64,000 nt of DNA from Winogradskya humida (GTDB lineage: Bacteria; Actinomycetota; Actinomycetes; Mycobacteriales; Micromonosporaceae). Within the stretch, counting starts at the first letter, position 1. Every line of letters begins with the position of its first letter. The position numbers were made by a program, and so were the translations under genes. Positions 32,364 to 40,712 of the stretch are shown here, piece by piece. The stretch spans positions 62,001 to 126,000 of the forward strand of contig NZ_BOMN01000013.1 of assembly GCF_016862215.1 (NCBI RefSeq), given 5' to 3'. Under the pieces are notes generated by a model. That model was not told the DNA's origin. It was given only the letters and a program-made list of their open reading frames with translations, and ran no database searches.

Positions 32364-32971
32364 TCCGGCTGTTGCTGGCCGATGATCAGGCTCTGGTGCG
32401 GGGTGCGATGGCGGCTCTGCTGGACATGGAGCTGGATCTCGAGGTGGTTGCCGAGGTCGGGCGGGGTGACGAGGTTGTCGCGGCGGTGATCGACCACAAG
32501 GTGGATGTGGCGTTGCTGGATGTGCAGATGCCGGGTTTGGACGGGATCGCGGCGGCGCGGGAGCTGCACAAGCGGGTGCCGGGGTGCCGGGTGCTGATGG
32601 TGACGACGTTCGGGCGGGCCGGGTATCTGCGGCAGGCGATGGCGGCGGGGGCTAGCGGGTTCATCGTGAAGGACACTCCGGCGCGGCAGTTGGCGGATGC
32701 TGTGCGCCGCGTCCATGAGGGGTTGCGGGTCGTGGATCCTGCTCTGGCGGCGCAGTCGCTGGCGCAGGGGGATTCGCCGTTGACGGAGCGCGAGACGGAT
32801 GTGTTGCGGGCGGCGTCGGACGGCGGGACGGTCGCGGATGTGGCGCGGGAGTTGCGGCTGTCGGAGGGGACGGTGCGTAACCATCTGTCGTCGGCGATCG
32901 GGAAGACGGGTGCGCGTACCCGTGCCGAGGCGGTGCGGCTGGCCCGGGAGAGTGGCTGGTTGCCTGTGTAG
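32360..32971 (+). CDS. NarL/LuxR-family response regulator
   Basis: 203 residues: a receiver domain with LLLADDQALVRGAM, the phospho-Asp in VDVALLDVQMPGLDG (about residue 54), and the Lys in GFIVKDTPARQLADAV. A LuxR helix-turn-helix follows (PLTERETDVLRAASDGGTVADVARELRLSEGTVRNHLSSAIGKTGARTRAEAVRLA). It is translationally coupled to the kinase and is expected to activate the ABC operon, perhaps through the palindrome at 29564-29579. Confidence 0.95.
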   Translation: MIRLLLADDQALVRGAMAALLDMELDLEVVAEVGRGDEVVAAVIDHKVDVALLDVQMPGLDGIAAARELHKRVPGCRVLMVTTFGRAGYLRQAMAAGASGFIVKDTPARQLADAVRRVHEGLRVVDPALAAQSLAQGDSPLTERETDVLRAASDGGTVADVARELRLSEGTVRNHLSSAIGKTGARTRAEAVRLARESGWLPV

Positions 32972-32999
32972 GTGCTGTGCGGACTTTAGGGTTTTTCCC

Positions 33000-33087
33000 G
33001 GTGCAACCTTCCTGCACCTGTACGGAACCGGGTTCTGCACCCGGCGGATTGAAAAGTTCCCCCTGTCAGCCGGTGAGCCGTCACCGG
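33000..33087 (+). promoter_or_regulatory. Three consecutive hairpins ahead of sigma factor gene
   Basis: GGTGCA-N7-TGCACC (33000-33018), CCGGGT-N5-ACCCGG (33028-33044) and CCGGTGA-N4-TCACCGG (33070-33087) are perfect stems in a row between the response regulator stop and the sigma factor start. The first two may terminate the two-component operon; the third sits in the sigma gene's leader and could control its expression. Confidence 0.55.
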
Positions 33088-33112
33088 GAGACGGATCCGA
33101 GGGGGAACCACG

Positions 33113-33973
33113 ATGTCCGCTGCGACTGTTACGCCGCTGTCCGCCCGCGAGCTCGACGCCCTGGTCCGGGAGAACATGCCGCTGGTCGGTCACCTGGTCC
33201 GGGAGATGTTGTTCAAGGTGCCGGCGCATGTGCACCGTGATGATCTGGCGTCGGCGGGGTACGCGGCGCTGGTGACGGCGGCGCAGGCGTTCGACGTGTC
33301 GCGGGGGGTGCCGTTCGGCCGGTTCGCGGTGCAGAGGGTGCGGGGTGCGCTGCTGGACGAGTTGCGGGGTCAGGACTGGGCGAGCCGGTCGGTGCGGGCC
33401 CGGGCGCGGCGCGCGGATGTGGCGCGGCAGGAGCTGACGGCGCGGCTGGGTCGTACGCCGTCGCCGCGGGAGCTCGCGGAGCTGCTGGGTGTGGGTGTGG
33501 CGGAGCTGTCGTCGGTGGATGACGATGTGCAGCGGGCGGCGGTGCTGTCGTTGCAGGGGTTCACGGCGGGTGCCGCGGAGGATCTGGTGACGGAGGCGTC
33601 GCTGAACCCGGAGGAGATGCTGCTGCACCGTGAGCGGATCGGGTATCTGCATGACGCGGTGTCGATGCTGCCGGAGCGGCTGCGGTTCGTGGTGGAGGCG
33701 TCGTTCCTGCAGGAGCGGCCTCTCGCGGATGTCGCGGCGGAGCTGGGGGTGTCGGAGTCGCGGGTGTCGCAGCTGCGTACGGAGGCTCTGGCGTTGTTGA
33801 AGGACGGGTTGTCGCGGCACATGGAGCAGCAGGTCACGGCGTCGGCGAAGGGTGACGGTGTGGTGGCGCGGCGGCGGGCGGCGTATGCGGCGCAGATCGC
33901 GGCGCGCAGCACGATGTCGACGCGGCTGCGGGTCACCGACGCTCAGGGGATCAACGCGGCGTATGCGGCTTAG
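33113..33973 (+). CDS. FliA/WhiG-type RNA polymerase sigma factor
   Basis: 286 residues with sigma-70 regions in order: region 2 (PLVGHLVREMLFKVPAHVHRDDLASAGYAALVTAAQAFDVSRGVPFGRFAVQRVRGALLDELRGQDWASRSVR), region 3 (ARLGRTPSPRELAELLGV) and region 4 (LPERLRFVVEASFLQERPLADVAAELGVSESRVSQLRTEALALLK). The 'FxxYAxxRIRGAxLDELRxxDW' block is the FliA/WhiG signature (motility or sporulation sigma). A roughly 45-residue basic C-terminal extension is unusual. In Actinoplanes-like genera FliA paralogues drive flagellin genes of motile spores; no flagellar genes are nearby, so the regulon is unknown. Confidence 0.9.
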   Translation: MSAATVTPLSARELDALVRENMPLVGHLVREMLFKVPAHVHRDDLASAGYAALVTAAQAFDVSRGVPFGRFAVQRVRGALLDELRGQDWASRSVRARARRADVARQELTARLGRTPSPRELAELLGVGVAELSSVDDDVQRAAVLSLQGFTAGAAEDLVTEASLNPEEMLLHRERIGYLHDAVSMLPERLRFVVEASFLQERPLADVAAELGVSESRVSQLRTEALALLKDGLSRHMEQQVTASAKGDGVVARRRAAYAAQIAARSTMSTRLRVTDAQGINAAYAA

Positions 33974-34653
33974 GCCAGGCGGTCCAGCCATTCCCCGAGC
34001 AGGGCTGTTTCTGCGGGGGTGAAGTCCGGCAGGTCGGGCAGGGCGGCGCGCAGGGTGACGGCCGCGGCGCCCGTGCCGGGGGTTTCGGCGGGTGTGTCGG
34101 TGAGGATGCCGGCGCAGACCGCGTCCCAGGCGAGGTCCGCCAGGGCGGGGTCGGGTTCGGTTTCGTCGAGCATGGTGAGGACCACTCCGGTGCCCGCGGC
34201 GCGGATGAGGGCGACAGCGCGGGTTTCAGGGACGCGCAGCCGGCCGGCTTTGGCGACGCGCTGGACGCGGCGGCGCAGGATGGCGCCGCCGGCCTCGGCG
34301 GTGGCTCTGCCCGCGGGGGTGGGGGTGCTGGTGTGCATGAGGCGGAACAGGGCGGGGTTGGCCAGGCCGAACCCGATGTGCAGGTCCCAGCCGGCGCGTA
34401 GTTCGTCGACGGGGTCGCCGCCGGTGTCGACGGGGGGTTTCTGCGCCAGGTAGGTCGCGAAGCCATGTTCGGCGACGGCGTCGAGCAGGCCGTCCTTGTC
34501 GCCGAAGAGCCGGTAGATCGAGGGGGCCTGGACGCCGGCGGCGAGGGCGACCGAGCGGGTGGTGACCGCGTCGGGGCCCTGGGTGGCGAGCAGGGTGGCG
34601 GCGACGTCGACGAGGCGTGCGCGTACGTGGTCCCGGGTTGGCTGCTCCTTCAC
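33970..34653 (-). CDS. TetR/AcrR family regulator
   Basis: 227 residues: VRARLVDVAATLLATQGPDAVTTRSVALAAGVQAPSIYRLFGDKDGLLDAVAEHG is the helix-turn-helix. The C-terminal domain (PVDELRAGWDLHIGFGLANPALFRLMH) is the TetR_C subtype often paired with NmrA/QOR2-like oxidoreductases, as here. It is divergent from that enzyme with an operator palindrome in between. Its stop overlaps the sigma factor stop on the other strand by 4 bp. Confidence 0.93.
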   Translation of the reverse strand: MKEQPTRDHVRARLVDVAATLLATQGPDAVTTRSVALAAGVQAPSIYRLFGDKDGLLDAVAEHGFATYLAQKPPVDTGGDPVDELRAGWDLHIGFGLANPALFRLMHTSTPTPAGRATAEAGGAILRRRVQRVAKAGRLRVPETRAVALIRAAGTGVVLTMLDETEPDPALADLAWDAVCAGILTDTPAETPGTGAAAVTLRAALPDLPDFTPAETALLGEWLDRLA

Positions 34654-34662
34654 GTTTCCGAT

Positions 34663-34682
34663 GATAGCGGATTCTTGCTATC
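34663..34682. promoter_or_regulatory. TetR operator (GATAGC-N8-GCTATC)
   Basis: A perfect inverted repeat with 6-bp arms and an 8-bp spacer, 10 bp upstream of the TetR start (34653) and 58 bp before the NmrA gene (34741). It is positioned for autorepression and control of the divergent oxidoreductase. Confidence 0.75.
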
Positions 34683-34740
34683 GCCGTGATTCCAGTGTTA
34701 ACGTCAATGGCGAAACGCTGATATCACCTGGAGTGTCACC

Positions 34741-35580
34741 ATGATCGTCATCACCGGAGCGACCGGAGCCCTCAACGGCGCCACCGTCGACCACCTGCTC
34801 ACCCTCGTCCCGGCCACGCAGATCGCCGTCGTGGCCCGCGACGTCAGCAAAGCCCAGCGCTTCGCCGACCTCGGCGTCGAGGTCCGCCACGGCGACTACG
34901 CCGACCCCGCGGGCCTGCCCGCCGCGTTCGACGGCGCCGACCAGCTGCTGCTCGTCTCCTCCAGCGACCCGAAAGCCGACGCGGTCGCCCTGCACAGCGC
35001 CGCGATCGACGCGGCCGTCGCGGCGAAGGCCGGCCGGATCCTCTACACCAGCCACCAGAACGCCCTGCTCGACACCGCGTTCAAGCCGGGCCGCGACCAC
35101 GGCGAGACCGAACAGCTCCTCGAACGGTCCGGGATCGCGTGGACGTCGCTGCGTAACGGTTTCTACGCCCACAGCCTCACCTGGATGACCGGCCCTTGGC
35201 GCGAGACCGGCGTCATCGCCGTCCCCGGCGACGGTCCCGTGTCCTGGACGGCCCGCGACGACTCCGCGCAGGCCGCCGCCGTGATCCTCGCGGCGGGCAC
35301 AGGCTTCGACGGTCCCGTCACGATCACCGCGAACGCCGCACCGACGTTCGCCGAGCTCGCCGTCACCGCCTCCGAACTGGCCGGCCGGACGGTCACCGTC
35401 GAGCTGCTCGACGACGACGCGTGGCTCGCCGCGCAGGTCGAGCGGGGCACCCCGGAGTTCATGGCGCGGTTCCTGCTCGGCTTCTACCAGGCTGCCCGGC
35501 GCGGCGACTTCGCCGGCGTCGACCCGCAGCTCGCCACCCTGCTGGGCCGCGAACCCCAGCCCGCCGCTAACTTCCTGTGA
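34741..35580 (+). CDS. NmrA/QOR2-like NAD(P)-binding oxidoreductase
   Basis: A 279-residue atypical SDR: MIVITGATGALNGATVDHLL (here GATGALNG at the dinucleotide loop), VRHGDYADPAGLPAAFDGADQLLLVSSS, ILYTSHQNAL and LRNGFYAHSLTWM. This matches the quinone oxidoreductase QOR2 (YtfG) branch of NmrA-like proteins, which reduce quinones with NADPH or act as redox sensors. It is likely under the divergent TetR. Its 3' end overlaps the convergent ferredoxin gene by 14 bp. Confidence 0.9.
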   Translation: MIVITGATGALNGATVDHLLTLVPATQIAVVARDVSKAQRFADLGVEVRHGDYADPAGLPAAFDGADQLLLVSSSDPKADAVALHSAAIDAAVAAKAGRILYTSHQNALLDTAFKPGRDHGETEQLLERSGIAWTSLRNGFYAHSLTWMTGPWRETGVIAVPGDGPVSWTARDDSAQAAAVILAAGTGFDGPVTITANAAPTFAELAVTASELAGRTVTVELLDDDAWLAAQVERGTPEFMARFLLGFYQAARRGDFAGVDPQLATLLGREPQPAANFL

Positions 35581-35761
35581 CCCGCAGGGCCCCGGACGGG
35601 CACAGCAGCACCGCCCGCTGCGTCAGTGCGGGGTCCGGGTCGGGCTTGCCGTCGATCAGGACCACGAGACCCTCGTCGTCCTGATCGAACAGCTCCGGCG
35701 CGGTCAGCACACACATCCCCGCCCCGACACACACATCCCGGTCCGCGGTGACCCCGCTCAC
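35567..35761 (-). CDS. Ferredoxin (3Fe-4S type), P450 partner
   Basis: 64 residues: VTADRDVCVGAGMCVLTAPELFDQDDEGLVV and AVLLCPSGALRV. The pattern C-x5-C ... C-P is that of the small 3Fe-4S ferredoxins of actinobacterial P450 systems (SoyB/FdxH type). The GTG start overlaps the stop of the cytochrome P450 gene (GTGA), so it is its dedicated electron donor. A ferredoxin reductase is not adjacent. Confidence 0.93.
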   Translation of the reverse strand: MSGVTADRDVCVGAGMCVLTAPELFDQDDEGLVVLIDGKPDPDPALTQRAVLLCPSGALRVTGS

Positions 35762-36999
35762 CACGTCACCGGCAGTTCGGCCAGCCCGTACACGATGGAG
35801 TTGTCGCGTTTCGGCAGGTCCGCCGGGTCGGCGGCCAGGCGCAACCCGGGCAGCCGGGCCGCGAGCCCGGTCAACGCGATCCGCAGCTCGGCGCGGGCCA
35901 GGGGCTGCCCGATGCACTGGTGCACCCCGAACCCGAACGCGAGATGCTGATGCGCCTCCCGGTACGGGTCGAACTCCTGCGCAGCGTCGAACACCTCCGC
36001 GTCCCGGTTCGCCAGCGACAACAGCGCGGTGACGGGCTCCCCGGCCCGGATCCGCCGGCCCCCGACCTCGACGTCGCGGATCGCCTGCCGGGGCAGTCCC
36101 TGCCGCACGATCGTCAGATACCGCAGCAACTCCTCCACCACCGCGTCGGCCTGCGCGGGTTCGGCGCGCAGCCGGTCCCACACCTGTGGGTGCTGCAGCA
36201 GCAACAGGACACTGAGGCCGATCATGTTCGCGGTCGTCTCGTGCCCGGCGATCAGCAGCAGCAACGCCATCCCGATCAGCTCACCGACCTCGAGCTCCCC
36301 GGTGCGGACCCGCTCGGTGATCAGCCTGCCGAGCAGGTCGTCGCCGGGCGTTCCGCTGACGCGTTTGTCCTCGATGAGCCGGCCCAGATACGACCGCAGC
36401 CCCGTGACCGCGTCCCGCACGGCGAGGGGGCCGGCGGTGCGGTCGAGCAGGATCGCGCTGCGCTGCTGGAAGAACCCATGATCGGCGTACGGCACCCCGA
36501 GCAGGTGACAGATCACCAGCGACGGGACCGGCAGGGCGAACCCGGCGACCAGATCCGCGGGTCGCTGCCCGGCCTGCAGCGCGGTGAGGGCGCCGTCGAC
36601 GACATCGCCGATCAGCGGTTCGATCCGCCGAATGTTCTTGATCATGAACTCGGCGGTCAGCATGCGGCGCAACCGCAGATGCTCCTCGCCGTCCATCCGG
36701 ATGAAACCACCCCGGCGGCCCTCCGGTGTCTGCGGCGGCGCCTGGCGCAGCAGCGGGAACCCGGGCCGGGCCATGTCGGCGCTGAACGCGTCCGAGCGCA
36801 GCATCTGCTTCACATCGCCGTGCCGGGTGACCAGCCACGTCCACCCGCCGGTCGGCAGCCTCACCCGGGTCACGGGCCCGTCGAGGCGGCGCAGATCAGC
36901 CCCGCCCACCGGGGTGAAAGGGTCGTCGCCGGGGCTGAGGAACGGGAACAACGGCAGCCGGTCGGTCACCACATCACCCACGGAAGCCTCCTCAATCAT
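35758..36999 (-). CDS. Cytochrome P450
   Basis: 413 residues from ATG 36999. The I-helix AGHETTANMIG supplies the oxygen-binding Thr; K-helix region VVEELLRYLTIVRQGLPRQA; heme loop HLAFGFGVHQCIGQPLARAEL with the axial Cys. It is most like CYP105/CYP107-type soluble actinobacterial monooxygenases. The substrate is unknown; no biosynthetic cluster surrounds it. It is coupled to a ferredoxin gene. Confidence 0.95.
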   Translation of the reverse strand: MIEEASVGDVVTDRLPLFPFLSPGDDPFTPVGGADLRRLDGPVTRVRLPTGGWTWLVTRHGDVKQMLRSDAFSADMARPGFPLLRQAPPQTPEGRRGGFIRMDGEEHLRLRRMLTAEFMIKNIRRIEPLIGDVVDGALTALQAGQRPADLVAGFALPVPSLVICHLLGVPYADHGFFQQRSAILLDRTAGPLAVRDAVTGLRSYLGRLIEDKRVSGTPGDDLLGRLITERVRTGELEVGELIGMALLLLIAGHETTANMIGLSVLLLLQHPQVWDRLRAEPAQADAVVEELLRYLTIVRQGLPRQAIRDVEVGGRRIRAGEPVTALLSLANRDAEVFDAAQEFDPYREAHQHLAFGFGVHQCIGQPLARAELRIALTGLAARLPGLRLAADPADLPKRDNSIVYGLAELPVTW

Positions 37000-37090
37000 C
37001 AACGCACCGTGCTGGCTTGCACGCGCTACGTTAACGCCGGAGTGGGCTATAAAACAACGAACGTCAATGAATGCGACACCCTCACCCGGA

Positions 37091-37936
37091 TTACTTCGCG
37101 TCGATCGTCCCGGTGGCGAGCAGGACCAGCAGCAGCGAACCCAGGACCAGGCGGTAGCCGATGAAGATCGAGTACGAGTGCTTCGCGACAAACTTCAGCA
37201 GCCACGACACGGCGAACCAGCCGACGATGAACGACACGATCGTGGCGGTGATCGTCGCGGTCCAGCCGACGCCGCCGTTGGCCGAGGAGATGCCGTCGTA
37301 GTTCTCGTAGGTCTGCAGGATGGTCGCGCCGAACAGGGCGGGGATGCTCAGGAAGAACGACAGCTTCGTCACCGTCACCCGGTCGAGGTCACGCAGCAGA
37401 CCGGCGGTCATCGTCGACCCGGAGCGGGACACGCCGGGGATCACGGCGAGGCACTGCACGATGCCGATGATCAGGGTGTCCTTCCACGTCACGTCCTCGG
37501 CGTGGCGGACCTCGGTGGCGGCGTGGTCGGCGAACCACATCACGAAGCTGTAGACGATCAACGCACCGGCGACGAACCACAACGAGCGCAGCGTCGTCTC
37601 GATCGCGTCCTGGAACAGCAGACCGGCGATACCGATGGGGATGGAACCGAGAATGACGGCCCAGCCGAACCGGTAGTCGGCGTTCGAGCGCTGCGCGGAG
37701 CTGAACACGCCCTTGACCCACGCCCCGATGATCCTGACGATGTCGGTCCGCAGGAAGATCAGCGTCGCGAACACGGCACCCGACTGGATGATCGCCGTGA
37801 ACGCGGTGATGTCCGGCGCGTCGATCTGATAGCCGAGCAGTTTCTCCACGATGGTCAGGTGACCGGTACTGGAGATGGGCAGGAATTCGGTGAAACCTTC
37901 CACCGCACCCAGCAGCACCGCTTCGAAAATGTTCAA
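37091..37936 (-). CDS. uppP: Undecaprenyl-diphosphatase UppP (BacA)
   Basis: 281 residues with about eight membrane helices and the two active-site motifs: EGFTEFLPISSTGHL (residues about 14-28) and PGVSRSGSTMTAGLL (about 168-182). It dephosphorylates undecaprenyl pyrophosphate on the outer face of the membrane, recycling the peptidoglycan lipid carrier and giving bacitracin resistance. It is a single gene upstream of P450 on the same strand. Confidence 0.97.
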   Translation of the reverse strand: MNIFEAVLLGAVEGFTEFLPISSTGHLTIVEKLLGYQIDAPDITAFTAIIQSGAVFATLIFLRTDIVRIIGAWVKGVFSSAQRSNADYRFGWAVILGSIPIGIAGLLFQDAIETTLRSLWFVAGALIVYSFVMWFADHAATEVRHAEDVTWKDTLIIGIVQCLAVIPGVSRSGSTMTAGLLRDLDRVTVTKLSFFLSIPALFGATILQTYENYDGISSANGGVGWTATITATIVSFIVGWFAVSWLLKFVAKHSYSIFIGYRLVLGSLLLVLLATGTIDAK

Positions 37937-37984
37937 CCCAACCTCATCCGTGATCGACGACGGCGTCGAGAATAGGGGGTGCGA

Positions 37985-38959
37985 TCACGAGGCGTTGCGG
38001 CGGGCACGGGCCGCCGCGAGCGTGTACGACGGATCACGGTCCAGGTTGTGCCGGTCCCGATCGTAGCGGCGCGTCGTCCGCGGATCGGCGTGACCCATGG
38101 CATCCTGGACGTCTTCAAGCGGAACACCCTCGGCGCGGGCGGTCGTCGCGAACGAGTGCCGCAGCGAGTGCGGGGACAGCTTCGCCCAGCTCGCGATCCC
38201 CGCCTCCTTCGCCAGCCGCCGCACCAGCCGGAACACCGCGTGCCGGTCGATGCGGGTCCCGCCCGAGGTGACCAGCAACGCCCCGTCGAGACGGTCCACG
38301 GCCGTGCCTTCCGCCGCGGCGCGTTCCTGCAGGTACGCGTCCAGGGTCTGCGCCGCCGCCGGGGTCAGCGCCCGCCGCCGCGGCCGGCCGCCCTTGCCGA
38401 TGAACCGCAGACTGCGGTGACCCCGCTCATAACCCAGGTCGGCGACATCCAGGCCGCAGACCTCCCCGACGCGTAACCCCAGATCCGCGAGCAACGTCAG
38501 CACCGCCCGGTGCCGGGCCGCCGACGGGCCCGTGTCCGCGTCCGCGGCGGCGAGCAGCGCGTCGACCTCCTGCGGGGCCAGCCCGATCGTCCCCGAATGG
38601 TCACGGGACACGTACGGGCGGTCCGCGCCGGCAACCGGGTTGTGATCCACCGCACGCAGTTTCGTCAGGAAGTCGTACCAGCTCGACAACCCGGACAGTT
38701 TCCGCGCCACCGACGCCGGCGCCAGCTCCGAAGCTTCCAGGCCCCGCGCGTACGCGTTGACGTCCAGGAACGACGCCCGCAACGGATCCAGCTCCCGGGC
38801 CGCGCACCACGCGAGCCAGCCACCCACATCGCGGCGGTACGCGGCCCGGGTGTGCGGCGACAACCGCCGGTTCGCCAGCCACGCCTCGGTGACCTGCTCA
38901 GCGCTGCCCGCGGTGTCGACAGTGCCGGGATGTGGCTGGCGGGGAACCAGTGACGTCAT
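37985..38959 (-). CDS. Tyrosine recombinase / integrase (XerC/D-like)
   Basis: 324 residues: an N-terminal SAM-like core-binding domain (VTEAWLANRRLSPHTRAAYRRDVGGWLAW) and a catalytic domain with Arg in DLGLRVGEVC, Lys in GKGGRPRR, HSLRHSFAT (His-x-x-Arg), GHADPRTTRRYDRD (His and the Tyr nucleophile). All catalytic residues are present. A long C-terminal tail (RDRHNLDRDPSYTLAAARARRNAS) distinguishes it from XerC/XerD. No attachment site or companion excisionase was found, so it may be a relic of an integrated element or a domesticated recombinase. Confidence 0.92.
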   Translation of the reverse strand: MTSLVPRQPHPGTVDTAGSAEQVTEAWLANRRLSPHTRAAYRRDVGGWLAWCAARELDPLRASFLDVNAYARGLEASELAPASVARKLSGLSSWYDFLTKLRAVDHNPVAGADRPYVSRDHSGTIGLAPQEVDALLAAADADTGPSAARHRAVLTLLADLGLRVGEVCGLDVADLGYERGHRSLRFIGKGGRPRRRALTPAAAQTLDAYLQERAAAEGTAVDRLDGALLVTSGGTRIDRHAVFRLVRRLAKEAGIASWAKLSPHSLRHSFATTARAEGVPLEDVQDAMGHADPRTTRRYDRDRHNLDRDPSYTLAAARARRNAS

Positions 38960-38971
38960 CCCGACATGATT

Positions 38972-40522
38972 TCAGCTCACCGTCACCCGGCCGTGCGCGA
39001 CATGCCAGGTCTGGCCCGCCCCTGCCGCCGCGGCGAAATACCGGTCATGGGTGACGACCACCACCGTCCCCCGGTACGCCCGCAACGCCGCCTCCAGGGT
39101 GTCGAGGGCGTCGAAGTCGAGGAAGTTCGTCGGCTCGTCGAGCAGCAGCACCCGCGCCGGGCTGTTCACCATCACCGCCAGCAGCAACCGGCGCAGCTCC
39201 CCGGCGGACAGGCTGCGCAACGGCGCCTGCCACTGGTCGGCGCCGAACTGGTGCGCCTGCAGGAGCCGTTCGGCGTCGTCGGCGTACACGGGGATCTGCG
39301 ACCGGAAGTAGTCAACCACCGTGACCGGGCTCCGCAGCCCGGCATCGGTCTGCGGCAGCACCGCCACCGGCACGTCCGCGGCCCGCTCCAACGCCCGCAG
39401 CAGGGTTGTCTTCCCGGAACCGTTACGCCCGGTGACCATGATCCTGTCCCCGCGCCGCACGACCAGATCGTCGAGTTTCGCCACGACCTGCCCGGCCGTG
39501 TCCTCGTCGCCGGGGAACGCGAGCGTCAGCGGTGGCCGGGTGCGGGGCTGCTCGATCCACCGCAGCGACTGCATCTGCCGGCGCAACCTGCGCTCGCGGA
39601 CCTTCGCCTTCTTCGCGACCTTCTTCGCGATCCGCCGCAGATGCGGGGCCTCCACCCCGGACCGCACCGTCGTCTCCACCCCGCGGGCCTGCGCGAGGGT
39701 CTGCGCGATGTCGGCCTCCCACCGCAGCCGGTCCTTCTCCTGCGCCTCGTAGTCGAGCAGCAGCTTGCGCCACCGCCGCGTCTTCTCCGCCCGGTAGACG
39801 CTGTACCCGCCGCCGGGATAGTCCTGGGCCTGCTCATGGATCCCGTCGAACTCGATGACCCGGGTCACCGCCTGATCCAGGAACGCCCGGTCATGGCTGA
39901 CAGCGAGGACCCCGCCGGGATAATCGGCCAGCCACTGCGCGAGCCAGGCCGCGCCCTCGGCGTCGAGATGGTTCGTGGGCTCGTCCAGCAGCAGCACGTC
40001 CGGGTCGTCGAGCAGGGCCCGGGCCAGCAGCAGCCGGGCCTGCTCACCGCCGGAGATCTCCTGCAACCCGCGGGTGCCGTCCAGGTGGGCGATCCCCAGC
40101 CTTTCCCGGGCCTGATCGACACGGGCCTGAGCGGTCCACCCCCGCAGGGCGGTCCACCGCTCCTGAATCTCACCGTACGCGCGGAGCACGTCAGCACCGT
40201 CCGCCAGCTGCTGTTCCAGGTGCCGCATCCGGGTCAGCACCCCGGCCAGCTCGCCGAGGCCCGCGCTCAGGAACTCCCCGATCGTGGCCTGCTCCGCGCC
40301 GGGCACCTGCTGCGGCACATACCCGACCCGGGTCCCCGGGCCGAGCGTGACGTGACCGTGCGACGGTGTCAGCTCCCCGGCGAGGATCCGCAGCAGAGTG
40401 GTCTTCCCGGCACCGTTCGGGCCGACGACCCCGACCCGGTCCCCGGCGCCGAGCACCAGGTCGAACCCGGTGAACAACAGATCACCGTCGTGGGAATGAG
40501 CGAGCGACACAGCCTTCAACAC
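38972..40522 (-). CDS. ABC-F family ATPase (ribosome-protection/translation factor type)
   Basis: A 516-residue twin-ATPase without membrane domain: site 1 has GPNGAGKTTLL, ISGGEQARLLLARALL and LLLDEPTNHLD; site 2 has GRNGSGKTTLL, LSAGELRRLLLAVMVNS and LLLDEPTNFLD. The linker (residues about 225-310) is basic and helical (EKTRRWRKLLLDYEAQEKDRLRWEADI, KKVAKKAKVRERRLRRQMQSL), as in antibiotic-resistance ABC-F proteins. GTG start with GGAGG. The second signature is SAGE rather than SGGE, as in ARE ABC-F proteins. It probably protects the ribosome or acts as a translation factor. Confidence 0.94.
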   Translation of the reverse strand: MLKAVSLAHSHDGDLLFTGFDLVLGAGDRVGVVGPNGAGKTTLLRILAGELTPSHGHVTLGPGTRVGYVPQQVPGAEQATIGEFLSAGLGELAGVLTRMRHLEQQLADGADVLRAYGEIQERWTALRGWTAQARVDQARERLGIAHLDGTRGLQEISGGEQARLLLARALLDDPDVLLLDEPTNHLDAEGAAWLAQWLADYPGGVLAVSHDRAFLDQAVTRVIEFDGIHEQAQDYPGGGYSVYRAEKTRRWRKLLLDYEAQEKDRLRWEADIAQTLAQARGVETTVRSGVEAPHLRRIAKKVAKKAKVRERRLRRQMQSLRWIEQPRTRPPLTLAFPGDEDTAGQVVAKLDDLVVRRGDRIMVTGRNGSGKTTLLRALERAADVPVAVLPQTDAGLRSPVTVVDYFRSQIPVYADDAERLLQAHQFGADQWQAPLRSLSAGELRRLLLAVMVNSPARVLLLDEPTNFLDFDALDTLEAALRAYRGTVVVVTHDRYFAAAAGAGQTWHVAHGRVTVS

Positions 40523-40712
40523 AAGCGCCTCCGCGTGCGGCAGATACCAGAACTGACACGGCGACCCGGACGCACTTACCCAGGGGGCGGCGTCACACGG
40601 GTCGGGTCGGTATCACACGGAAGAAATAGCTCCTCGGTCTCGGCTGACCTCCACCATGCCGCGTGCTCCGCCGGGCCGCAACCGGATTAACCCGTGCGAT
40701 CATGGCGGCGTT

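Noticed and set aside
37985..38959. Integrase at 37985-38959 and that at 58301-59251 as ends of one prophage or island.
   Set aside because: The 20 kb between them is chromosomal in character (uppP, P450, plsC, dynamins) with no phage, relaxase or att repeats seen.
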